DNA of 7,802 nucleotides, taken from Flavobacteriaceae bacterium UBA5950 (GTDB taxonomy: Bacteria; Bacteroidota; Bacteroidia; Flavobacteriales; Flavobacteriaceae). Each line of letters begins with the position of its first letter. Within the stretch, counting starts at the first letter, position 1. Shown here in pieces: positions 1-6,154 of this stretch. The notes under the pieces were generated by a model that saw only the letters and a list, made by a program, of their open reading frames with translations, made no database searches and was not told the DNA's origin. The DNA is taken from NCBI GenBank assembly GCA_002430545.1, contig DJCM01000023.1, forward strand, positions 29,695 to 37,496, read 5' to 3'. The translations under genes and the position numbers were made by a program.

Positions 1-341
1 GTATAGTCTGAAAGCTTAGATAAAATTAATGAAGAAATTTGAGATGGTGTATAACCTTTTGATTTACCATTATCATCAATAAACTTTCCATCTTTTAATG
101 AATAAATAACATCATTTTCCATTTGGCTTTTAACTTCAAAAACTACTTTATCTCTTTTAGTAACAGCTGCATCTTTTGCTTTTTCACCAACAATTACCTT
201 GTCTTTGCCAAAATATACAACTGATCTAGTAATTCTATTCCCACTTTCAGGATCTGAAAGAACCTCCGGATTACCAAGGTCATCAAGTTCAGCTATTGCT
301 GAAAATGTTGTGCCTAAATCAATACCGATTATTTTACTCAT
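1..341 (-). CDS. Hsp70-family (DnaK-like) ATPase, N-terminal part only
   Basis: The reverse strand reads open from an ATG at 341 to the window edge, giving 113 complete codons that begin MSKIIGIDLGTTFSAIAELD. GIDLGTT (residues 6-12) is the first phosphate-binding loop of the Hsp70 actin-like ATPase domain. IVGEKAKDAAV (50-60) matches the conserved VG-x-x-A-K segment, Lys71 sits where the catalytic Lys70 of DnaK is expected, and YTPSQISSLILSKL (97-110) matches the family YTP-x-E-I-S helix. It is not housekeeping DnaK: TTFS replaces TTNS, and RITRSVVYF (36-44) has Arg where the TPS motif has Pro. It more likely belongs to the accessory Hsp70-like proteins. The rest of the ATPase domain and any substrate-binding domain lie outside the window, so its partner and role cannot be told. 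GC is about 31% by hand count (105 of 341), against about 44% in sampled panB lines, and all three arginines use AGA. It is transcribed divergently from panB. Confidence 0.85.
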   Translation of the reverse strand, partial: MSKIIGIDLGTTFSAIAELDDLGNPEVLSDPESGNRITRSVVYFGKDKVIVGEKAKDAAVTKRDKVVFEVKSQMENDVIYSLKDGKFIDDNGKSKGYTPSQISSLILSKLSDY

Positions 342-355
342 GGTTAATATTTTTT

Positions 356-363
356 CAAAGCTA
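356..363 (-). promoter_or_regulatory. Candidate Bacteroidota -7 element for the Hsp70-like gene
   Basis: Read on the minus strand this is TAGCTTTG, an exact match to the Bacteroidota primary sigma factor -7 consensus TAnnTTTG. It ends 14 bases before the ATG at 341, implying a very short leader. No TTG stands at the expected -33 spacing. The inverted repeat at 391-407 lies 27 bases upstream of the box, so activation by a bound regulator could compensate for the weak -33 region. This is a motif match only. Confidence 0.45.
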
Positions 364-383
364 ACTCAATGACTATGCCATTG

Positions 384-413
384 GCGTTATACTGACAGGG
401 TGTCAGTTATCGC
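384..413. promoter_or_regulatory. Inverted repeat, candidate operator between Hsp70-like gene and panB
   Basis: The core at 391-407 is ACTGACA-GGG-TGTCAGT, a perfect 7-bp inverted repeat around a 3-base centre. Outside it, GCG at 384-386 and CGC at 411-413 also pair, with the AT-rich TTAT and TAT between them. The core centre (399) lies 27 bases from one divergent -7 box and 25 from the other. No T-run follows on either strand, so it does not look like a terminator. It does not match the CIRCE element bound by HrcA (TTAGCACTC-N9-GAGTGCTAA). A dimeric transcription factor site is the likeliest reading; the factor is unknown. Confidence 0.5.
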
Positions 414-414
414 A

Positions 415-440
415 TTGTTCGACTATATAATGTATTTTTG
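415..440 (+). promoter_or_regulatory. Candidate Bacteroidota promoter for panB
   Basis: TATTTTTG at 433-440 matches TAnnTTTG exactly. A TTG at 415-417 could serve as -33, but the 15-base spacer is shorter than the usual 17-23, so that half is doubtful. The box ends 14 bases before the panB ATG, so the transcript leader would be only a few bases long. The sequence before the ATG (TTTGTGCC) has no Shine-Dalgarno site, as is common in this phylum. Confidence 0.45.
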
Positions 441-454
441 AACAAATTTGTGCC

Positions 455-1273
455 ATGTCTAAGTCAGTTAAAAATTATAAAAGAGTGACCACAAACAGTC
501 TCAGTGAGATGAAAGCGTCGAATGACAAGATCACTATGCTCACTGCATACGACTACACGATGGCGACTGTTGTGGATGCTGCTCATGTGGATGTAATACT
601 TGTTGGCGATTCTGCCTCGAATGTCATGTCAGGTCATGAAACAACAGTTCCAATCACTCTAGAACAAATGATTTATCATGCCTCGGGTGTTGTGCGAGCC
701 AGCAAACGTGCACTTGTTGTTGTGGATTTGCCTTTTGGCAGCTATCAATCAGACTCTCAAGAAGCTCTTCGTTCATCGATAAGAATTATGAAAGAATCTG
801 GCGCACACGCAGTCAAAATGGAAGGTGGACAAGAAATTGAAAAGTCAATCACCAAAATCCTAAACGCAGGGATTCCTGTGATGGGACACCTTGGTCTCAC
901 ACCCCAATCCATCTATAAATTTGGCACCTATTCTATGCGAGCTAAGGAAGAAGAAGAGGCAAAAAAACTTCTTTCTGATGCAAAAAAGCTAGAAGAACTC
1001 GGGTGTTTTGCATTGGTTTTGGAAAAAATACCCTCCCAACTGGCAAAGAAAGTTGCACAACAGTTAAGTATCCCAGTGATTGGCATTGGAGCTGGAGCTG
1101 ATGTGGATGGGCAAGTCCTTGTGATTCATGATCTTATAGGATTAACAAACGAGTTTAACCCTCGCTTTTTACGAAGGTATATGAACCTTTATGAAGACAT
1201 GAAAAAAGCGATTGAAGAATATGTTTCAGACGTGAAGTCTGTTGACTTTCCGAATCAAAACGAACAGTACTAA
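455..1273 (+). CDS. panB: 3-methyl-2-oxobutanoate hydroxymethyltransferase (ketopantoate hydroxymethyltransferase)
   Basis: This cytoplasmic enzyme transfers a hydroxymethyl group from 5,10-methylenetetrahydrofolate to 2-ketoisovalerate, giving ketopantoate, the first committed step to pantothenate and CoA. The 272-residue length is normal for this (beta/alpha)8 family. Expected active-site residues are visible: Asp52 in VGDS and Asp91 in DLPFGSY (metal and substrate), Lys121 and Glu123 in VKMEGG, and the likely general base Glu190 in LVLEKIP. MLTAYDY (28-34), GHLGLTPQS (144-152), IGIGAG (209-214) and FNPRFLRRY (234-242) are also family signatures. The start is the only well-placed ATG and puts the family's usual N-terminus in register. 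The gene lies directly upstream of the pseudouridine synthase in the same frame and is divergent from the Hsp70-like gene. No panC or panD is seen. Its substrate is shared with LeuA, encoded further along. Confidence 0.97.
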   Translation: MSKSVKNYKRVTTNSLSEMKASNDKITMLTAYDYTMATVVDAAHVDVILVGDSASNVMSGHETTVPITLEQMIYHASGVVRASKRALVVVDLPFGSYQSDSQEALRSSIRIMKESGAHAVKMEGGQEIEKSITKILNAGIPVMGHLGLTPQSIYKFGTYSMRAKEEEEAKKLLSDAKKLEELGCFALVLEKIPSQLAKKVAQQLSIPVIGIGAGADVDGQVLVIHDLIGLTNEFNPRFLRRYMNLYEDMKKAIEEYVSDVKSVDFPNQNEQY

Positions 1274-1942
1274 TTGTCAGGGCTATCTGTCATTTACGAA
1301 GACAACCACGTATTAGTTGTCAACAAAACTGCTGGTTTACTTGTTCAGGGTGACAAAACTGGTGACAAGTCCCTTCTCGATCTTGCAAAGAAATACATCA
1401 AGAATAAATATCAAAAGCCTGGGGAGGTGTTTTTGGGTTTGGTTCATCGTCTCGACAGACCTACAACAGGTGTGATTGTGCTTGCCAGAACTTCAAAAGC
1501 ACTCTCTCGACTCAGTCAGCAATTTAAAGAAAGAGTTCCCAAAAAAATATATCGAGCAATTGTTTCTGGAACTCCTGAGGCAAAGGCAACTTTGGAGCAC
1601 TACCTCAAAAAAAACCCTTCAAAAAACAAATCCTTTCACTACCCCAAAAATACCCCAAATACAAAGAAAGCTGTTCTTCATTATCGTTCTGTTAAACAAC
1701 TAAAATCATATCACGTTTTAGACATTGAACTCGAAACAGGAAGACATCATCAGATACGTGCACAGCTCGCAGCAGTTGGACTGCACATCATAGGGGATTT
1801 GAAATATGGCGCCAAAAGACCCAACAAAAATGGCAGTATTCACCTTCATGCTCGTTTGCTTACTTTGATCCATCCAACTAAAAAAGAGGAGATGACGTTT
1901 CTCGCACCTACTCCAAATGATGTGATCTGGAATGCCTGCTAA
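1274..1942 (+). CDS. RluA-family pseudouridine synthase without S4 domain
   Basis: The enzyme isomerises specific uridines in rRNA or tRNA to pseudouridine. The 222-residue protein carries the family motifs in order: IYEDNHVLVVNKTAGLLVQ (7-25), VHRLDRPTTGVIVLAR (57-72) with catalytic Asp61, ETGRHHQIRAQLA (154-166) and GDLKYGA (174-180). There is no N-terminal S4 RNA-binding domain, so it resembles short members such as RluA (23S rRNA/tRNA) and TruC (tRNA) rather than RluC/RluD; the target cannot be chosen from sequence. The start is a TTG immediately after the panB stop. It is preferred because homology begins about five residues later, no in-frame ATG occurs before the conserved region, and the frame upstream is closed by the TAA at 1271-1273. 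Translation probably depends on re-initiation after panB. A run of eight A lies at 1607-1614. The 3' end overlaps the convergent 514-aa gene by four bases. Confidence 0.93.
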   Translation: MSGLSVIYEDNHVLVVNKTAGLLVQGDKTGDKSLLDLAKKYIKNKYQKPGEVFLGLVHRLDRPTTGVIVLARTSKALSRLSQQFKERVPKKIYRAIVSGTPEAKATLEHYLKKNPSKNKSFHYPKNTPNTKKAVLHYRSVKQLKSYHVLDIELETGRHHQIRAQLAAVGLHIIGDLKYGAKRPNKNGSIHLHARLLTLIHPTKKEEMTFLAPTPNDVIWNAC

Positions 1943-3483
1943 CGAATGAGCAAAGTTGCTTTTTCGCGAATGATCTCCCCTATCGAGCGATTTTCAATTT
2001 TGCTTTCTAACCATGACAATATGTCCAAATACAGAAATGAACGTTTTTCATATGGATCATTTTCAAAATTCTTTAATGAAGCGTGTAGTTTGCGAAATGC
2101 TTGCTTCAATTCACTTGGGTAGATGTCAGTCAAACTCCTCAAAAATCGAATGAGCTCTTTCTGAACTGACTGAAGCTCATCCATTTTTAATAAAAACTTA
2201 TATGTCTGTTTCACTTGCTTTTCAATTTCATAATCTAAGCCTGCGTCATAGTGCGCAACGACGTTTAACACTCTCGAAAAACACATTAAATCTTGATGAA
2301 CTCGTAGGGATTTATCATCGATGATAAATTGCAAATATTCGATGCATTTTGCATGATTTTCAGCACCAAAATAAATACAAGCAACTTTATAATACATGAC
2401 CATAATATTGTGCTGATCGAGCTGATCGCTGTGCTGAGCCAACCCATCCAAAACATCAGGAATCAGAAAAACAGCCTCTTCAAAACTCCCCTCTAAAAAG
2501 TGAAAATTGATTTTATTGTTGTATTTACCCATAAAAATATAGGGTGAAATGTTGTGGTTGCTCGGAAAGCTGGGGAGTGATATCGTTGACTCAAACCTTT
2601 CCAATCCAATTTTGAATTTGGATCGATATTTTAATAAAAATAAAATTTCAAATAAATATTGATGACCACGAATAAAAAATACTGGATGCAAAGCAATCAT
2701 CTCTGGTGACAAAAAGAAAAGTTCTATCAGCTTATTTGCAAATTTAAATGCCGAAAGAAGATCTTGCACAAGAATACTGTACAGTAAATAAGAGCTGTAG
2801 TACCAGTATGTTTCAGAAAGACCTGCAGTTTCCAAATCAATTTCCTCGATATGCGACTCGAAAAAATTTGTGATTTCATTGTATTCTTTATCATTCTTCA
2901 CATATCCAAAATGCACATTTTTGGCGTGTAGCATTAAAGACAAACTAGACAGTTTTGATTTGGTGAGGTTATGAGAGGCATTTTCTAAAGATTGACAGAC
3001 AAGTTCATCGACATAAGCAAAGCTTGTTTTGGAGAGGTATTGCGTTTGCACTTCTTTTTCAAATTCTACAGCATGTGACACCACAGCAGTATCGTCCAGC
3101 TTTTCAGCTTGTGCTTTCACACGCTGAAGCATGAGTAAGCTTTGATCATAGAGCCCTTTATTATATAGAATGTACACATAATCAAGTTGTTCGCGCAATT
3201 GCAGTCTCTTGTTTTTTGTTGAAGCCGATAATCTCAAATTGATTAAAATCTGCTTGTACAAATGACTCTTTAAATTTGAGAGCTGTTCACGCTTCACAAT
3301 TTTTGACTGCAAAATTTTTTGCTCATCATAGTCATTCATTTTATCCAACAGGTTAAAAAGAGCAATAAACTTTGTATCCGAATTGGATTGCAATCGATTT
3401 GCATAAAGTTTAAACTGTCTTTTTTCTGATTTTGATAAAGATCTAATCAACTGAAAAAGAGACTCTTTTTGGAAATTACGCAT
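1939..3483 (-). CDS. Conserved Bacteroidota hypothetical protein, helical, TPR-like
   Basis: This is a 514-residue protein of unknown function. It has no signal peptide, transmembrane segment or recognisable catalytic motif, so it is probably cytoplasmic. The N-terminal block (about 5-90), with SLSKSEKRQFKLY (15-27) and LFNLLDKMNDYDEQKI (42-57), and the C-terminal block YEKRSFLYLDILSWLESKI (478-496) resemble, from memory, conserved ends of a family found across Bacteroidota. Between them the chain is almost wholly alpha-helical. Repeat-like helix pairs occur around 101-130 (YNKGLYDQSLLMLQRVKAQAEKLD), 324-346 and 363-390, in the manner of tetratricopeptide repeats, which suggests a protein-binding scaffold. 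The ATG at 3483 is the natural start, with MRNFQKESLFQLIRSL beginning the conserved block. GC is lower than in panB and leu (about 34% in sampled lines). It is divergent from leuA and converges on the pseudouridine synthase. It may be an adaptor or a regulator; I cannot say which. Confidence 0.85.
   Translation of the reverse strand: MRNFQKESLFQLIRSLSKSEKRQFKLYANRLQSNSDTKFIALFNLLDKMNDYDEQKILQSKIVKREQLSNLKSHLYKQILINLRLSASTKNKRLQLREQLDYVYILYNKGLYDQSLLMLQRVKAQAEKLDDTAVVSHAVEFEKEVQTQYLSKTSFAYVDELVCQSLENASHNLTKSKLSSLSLMLHAKNVHFGYVKNDKEYNEITNFFESHIEEIDLETAGLSETYWYYSSYLLYSILVQDLLSAFKFANKLIELFFLSPEMIALHPVFFIRGHQYLFEILFLLKYRSKFKIGLERFESTISLPSFPSNHNISPYIFMGKYNNKINFHFLEGSFEEAVFLIPDVLDGLAQHSDQLDQHNIMVMYYKVACIYFGAENHAKCIEYLQFIIDDKSLRVHQDLMCFSRVLNVVAHYDAGLDYEIEKQVKQTYKFLLKMDELQSVQKELIRFLRSLTDIYPSELKQAFRKLHASLKNFENDPYEKRSFLYLDILSWLESKIENRSIGEIIREKATLLIR
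2310..2329. repeat. Perfect 20-bp palindrome inside the 514-aa gene
   Basis: The 10-base half ATTTATCATC is followed directly by its exact reverse complement, with no spacer. It falls within codons 386-391 (FIIDDK) of the minus-strand gene. Phe/Lys and Ile/Asp are encoded by complementary codons (TTT/AAA, ATC/GAT), so the amino acid run itself reads as a palindrome. It could be coincidental coding structure or a DNA-binding site. Confidence 0.6.
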
Positions 3484-3547
3484 AGAAAAATTTCAAAAAG
3501 TCAAATGATATAAAATTAAATTTTGGTAATTCATAAATATACATTTT

Positions 3548-3575
3548 TTTGAGCCATATTTTTGGTTTAAATTTG
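3548..3575 (+). promoter_or_regulatory. Candidate Bacteroidota promoter of the leu operon
   Basis: TAAATTTG at 3568-3575 is an exact TAnnTTTG -7 match, with TTTG at 3548-3551 as a plausible -33 element at a 16-base spacer. A second exact match, TATTTTTG at 3557-3564, lies 11 bases upstream and could be an alternative -7 box, though it has no clear -33 partner. Transcription would start near 3580, leaving a leader of about 20 bases. That is too short for a leader peptide attenuator or a T-box. Confidence 0.5.
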
Positions 3576-3581
3576 CTTTAT

Positions 3582-3600
3582 ACAATTGTTATATAATTGT
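3582..3600. repeat. Imperfect tandem 8-mer in the leuA leader, possible operator
   Basis: ACAATTGT (3582-3589, itself palindromic) and ATAATTGT (3593-3600) are spaced 11 bases apart, about one helical turn. The outer halves ACAATT and AATTGT also form an inverted repeat. They lie between the -7 box and the leuA ATG, where a bound repressor would block transcription. The region is very AT-rich, so chance is a real alternative. Confidence 0.3.
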
Positions 3601-3602
3601 TT

Positions 3603-4763
3603 ATGCCAAATGATAAAGTTCACATTTTTGACACCACTTTGCGTGATGGTGAACAGGTTCCAGGTTGCAAGTTAAACACTCAACAAAAACTTCATATCGC
3701 CACTCGATTGGACGAGTTGGGTGTTGATGTCATCGAAGCTGGATTTCCAATTTCCAGTCCTGGTGATTTTCATTCTGTTGAAGAAATTTCAAAAGTTGTT
3801 ACCAATGCATCTGTATGTGGACTAACACGTGCTGTTCAAAAAGATATCGATGTTGCTGCCCAAGCACTTCAGCATGCAAAACACCCAAGAATTCATACAG
3901 GAATAGGTACCTCAGACTCGCACATTAAGCATAAGTTTAATTCGAGTCGTGAGAAAATTATAGAACGTGCTGTTGGAGCTGTTAAACATGCCAAACAATA
4001 TGTTGAGGACATAGAGTTCTATGCAGAAGATGCTGGGCGAACAGATAATGATTTTCTTGCCAAAGTTTGTGAAGAGGTCATCAAGGCTGGCGCAACTGTT
4101 TTGAACATACCTGACACGACTGGATATTGCTTGCCAGAGGACTATGGAGCAAAAATCAAATATCTAGTCGAAAATGTAAAGGGGATCGAAAAAGCAATCA
4201 TTTCTTGTCATTGCCACAATGATTTGGGTCTTGCAACTGCAAATTCTATTGCAGGCGCTGTCAATGGTGCGCGTCAAATCGAATGCACCATCAATGGGAT
4301 TGGAGAACGTGCTGGAAATACCTCTCTAGAAGAAGTGGTGATGATCATGCGACAACATCCTCATTTGCAATTGGATACAAATATCAACACCAAACTGTTG
4401 TACGATACCTCTCAAATGGTTTCTGAATCGATGGGGATGAGTGTGCAAGCCAACAAAGCAATCGTTGGAGCAAATGCCTTTGCCCACAGTTCTGGTATTC
4501 ATCAGGATGGTGTTATCAAGAACAGAGAAACCTACGAAATCATTGACCCACATGACGTTGGAGTCGAAACATCTGCAATTGTCTTGACTGCTCGCAGTGG
4601 GCGCGCAGCTCTTGCCTATCGTGCCAAAAATATTGGTATTGAACTGACCAAGTTGCAGCTGGATAAAGTTTACGAACAATTTTTGAAGTTTGCAGATACA
4701 CATAAAGAAATCAATGATGATGATATCCCTGGAATTGTTGATCTTGCAAATCTGAACTCATAA
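3603..4763 (+). CDS. leuA: 2-isopropylmalate synthase, short form without regulatory domain
   Basis: LeuA condenses acetyl-CoA with 2-ketoisovalerate to 2-isopropylmalate, the first step of leucine synthesis. From the ATG at 3603 the protein has 386 residues. A TTG two codons upstream (3597) is in frame but less likely, since homologues begin close to DKVHIFDTTLRDGEQ. DTTLRDGEQVPG (10-21) supplies the catalytic Arg14 and metal ligand Asp15, SCHCHNDLG (201-209) supplies metal ligands His203 and His205, and NGIGERAGNTSLEE (231-244) contains the Asn239 ligand. SGIHQDGV (297-304) lies in the linker region that closes the active site. The protein stops at about 386 residues, whereas classical LeuA has about 500-520, so the C-terminal leucine-binding allosteric domain is missing. 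Short LeuA is, to my knowledge, usual in this phylum. Homocitrate or citramalate synthase is the alternative for such a fold, but the adjoining leuCDB genes argue strongly for LeuA. Confidence 0.95.
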   Translation: MPNDKVHIFDTTLRDGEQVPGCKLNTQQKLHIATRLDELGVDVIEAGFPISSPGDFHSVEEISKVVTNASVCGLTRAVQKDIDVAAQALQHAKHPRIHTGIGTSDSHIKHKFNSSREKIIERAVGAVKHAKQYVEDIEFYAEDAGRTDNDFLAKVCEEVIKAGATVLNIPDTTGYCLPEDYGAKIKYLVENVKGIEKAIISCHCHNDLGLATANSIAGAVNGARQIECTINGIGERAGNTSLEEVVMIMRQHPHLQLDTNINTKLLYDTSQMVSESMGMSVQANKAIVGANAFAHSSGIHQDGVIKNRETYEIIDPHDVGVETSAIVLTARSGRAALAYRAKNIGIELTKLQLDKVYEQFLKFADTHKEINDDDIPGIVDLANLNS

Positions 4764-4777
4764 GCAAACCAAATAGG

Positions 4778-6154
4778 ATGGGAAAAACACTATTTGACAA
4801 GGTTTGGGACAGCCATGTTGTCGATCAACTAGAAGATGGTCCTGATATCCTTTACATCGATAAACATTTGATACATGAAGTGACGAGCCCGCAAGCTTTT
4901 GCAGTGTTGAAGGACAAAAACATCCCTGTCCTCAGACCAAAACAAATTGTTGCTACTGCAGATCACAACGTTCCAACGCTCAACCAACACCTTCCCATCA
5001 AAGATGAATTGTCGAGAAACCAAGTTGCGCGATTGCGTAAAAATTGTGATGAACACAATATTGAACTCTATGGTCTAGGCCACCACTACCAAGGAATCGT
5101 GCACGTCATTGGTCCTGAGTTAGGCATCACTCAACCTGGTATGACAATGGTCTGTGGAGATAGTCACACCTCAACACATGGCGCCTTTGGATCGATTGCT
5201 TTTGGGATTGGTACAAGTCAAGTTGCGCAGGTTTTTGCAAGTCAATGCTTATTGTTAAGCAAACCGAAAAGCATGCGAATTACAGTCAATGGTAAGCTCA
5301 AAAAAGGTGTTCATCCAAAAGACGTCATTCTCTACATTATTGCACAACTCGGAACAGATTCAGGAACAGGCTATTTTGTGGAATACGCTGGCGAAGTGTT
5401 TGAAAATATGAGTATGGAAGGTCGTATGACAGTTTGCAATATGAGTATTGAGATGGGTGCTCGTGGTGGGATGATTGCGCCAGACCAAACAACTTTTGAC
5501 TACATCAAGGGAAGAGAATTTGCCCCCTCAGAAGAAGAGTTGGAAGACAAGATCAAGCATTGGCAGTCCCTACCCTCTGACACTGATGCTGTTTATGATA
5601 AAGAATACAGTTTTGATGCTGATGATATTGGCCCAATGATCACCTATGGAACAAACCCTGGGATGGGCATTGGAGTTCAAGAGCAAATTCCCTCCTCACA
5701 AAACGAATCCTTTCAGAAATCTTTGGCTTATATGGGCTTTGATCAGGGAGATACACTTAAGGGGTTACCTATCAATTATGTCTTTATTGGGAGTTGTACA
5801 AATTCTAGAATCGAGGATTTTCGAGTTGCTTCTGACTTCATCAAAGGGAAGAAAAAAGCAAAGAATGTCAATGCGCTTATTGTTCCAGGCTCACAACAAG
5901 TTGCAAAACAAATACAAGATGAGGGCTTGGGAACTATATTTGAAGAAGCAGGATTTGAGATTCGACAACCAGGATGTTCGGCATGCTTGGCAATGAATGA
6001 TGATAAAATTCCTGCCGGAGAATATTGCGTTTCAACATCCAATCGAAATTTTGAAGGTCGTCAAGGCCCTGGTGCACGCACAATTTTGGCAAGCCCACTT
6101 ACTGCCGTTGCTGCTGCCATTGAAGGGAAAATTATCGATATAACCCAATCATAA
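4778..6154 (+). CDS. leuC: 3-isopropylmalate dehydratase large subunit
   Basis: This is the catalytic [4Fe-4S] subunit of isopropylmalate isomerase. With LeuD it converts 2-isopropylmalate to 3-isopropylmalate through dehydration and rehydration. At 458 residues it is close to the usual 465-470 of the aconitase-like bacterial form. The three cluster cysteines are Cys340 in FIGSCTNSR and Cys400 and Cys403 in QPGCSACLAMN. Other signatures are ADHNVPT (61-67), VCGDSHTSTHGAFG (125-138) and STSNRNFEGRQGPGARTILASP (419-440). The ATG at 4778 follows leuA by 14 bases and gives the typical KTLFDKVWDSHVV N-terminus. The AGG next to it is too close to act as a Shine-Dalgarno site. The stop overlaps the leuD start by one base (TAATG), consistent with coupled synthesis of the two subunits. 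Confidence 0.97.
   Translation: MGKTLFDKVWDSHVVDQLEDGPDILYIDKHLIHEVTSPQAFAVLKDKNIPVLRPKQIVATADHNVPTLNQHLPIKDELSRNQVARLRKNCDEHNIELYGLGHHYQGIVHVIGPELGITQPGMTMVCGDSHTSTHGAFGSIAFGIGTSQVAQVFASQCLLLSKPKSMRITVNGKLKKGVHPKDVILYIIAQLGTDSGTGYFVEYAGEVFENMSMEGRMTVCNMSIEMGARGGMIAPDQTTFDYIKGREFAPSEEELEDKIKHWQSLPSDTDAVYDKEYSFDADDIGPMITYGTNPGMGIGVQEQIPSSQNESFQKSLAYMGFDQGDTLKGLPINYVFIGSCTNSRIEDFRVASDFIKGKKKAKNVNALIVPGSQQVAKQIQDEGLGTIFEEAGFEIRQPGCSACLAMNDDKIPAGEYCVSTSNRNFEGRQGPGARTILASPLTAVAAAIEGKIIDITQS

Noticed and set aside
391..407. Hairpin as an intrinsic terminator
   Set aside because: Neither strand has a T-run after the stem, and no gene ends into it. Both flanking genes start away from it.
384..413. 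CIRCE/HrcA operator next to the Hsp70-like gene
   Set aside because: The sequence and the 3-base spacing do not fit TTAGCACTC-N9-GAGTGCTAA.
1607..1614. Run of eight A in the pseudouridine synthase as a possible slippage or frameshift site
   Set aside because: The frame is intact through all family motifs on both sides, and the alternative frames lead to no conserved product.
3500..3524. Promoter and AAAATT-A-AATTTT inverted repeat for the 514-aa gene
   Set aside because: The best -7 candidate (TATCATTTG on the minus strand) is one base too long for TAnnTTTG, and the repeat is pure A/T in an A/T-rich stretch, so neither is well supported.
3597..3602. In-frame TTG start for leuA six bases upstream of the ATG
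   Set aside because: It adds only Met-Phe, and homologues start near DKVHIFDTTLRDGEQ. The ATG at 3603 is the simpler choice.
3580..3602. Leader peptide attenuator or riboswitch before leuA
   Set aside because: The predicted leader is about 20 bases with no small frame and no structured aptamer.
4326..4703. 125-codon open frame antisense to leuA
   Set aside because: It lies wholly within the strongly conserved leuA coding region, and its translation shows no recognisable domain. It is a shadow frame.
5646..5996. 116-codon open frame in another frame of leuC
   Set aside because: It overlaps the cluster-cysteine region of leuC and its product has no family features.
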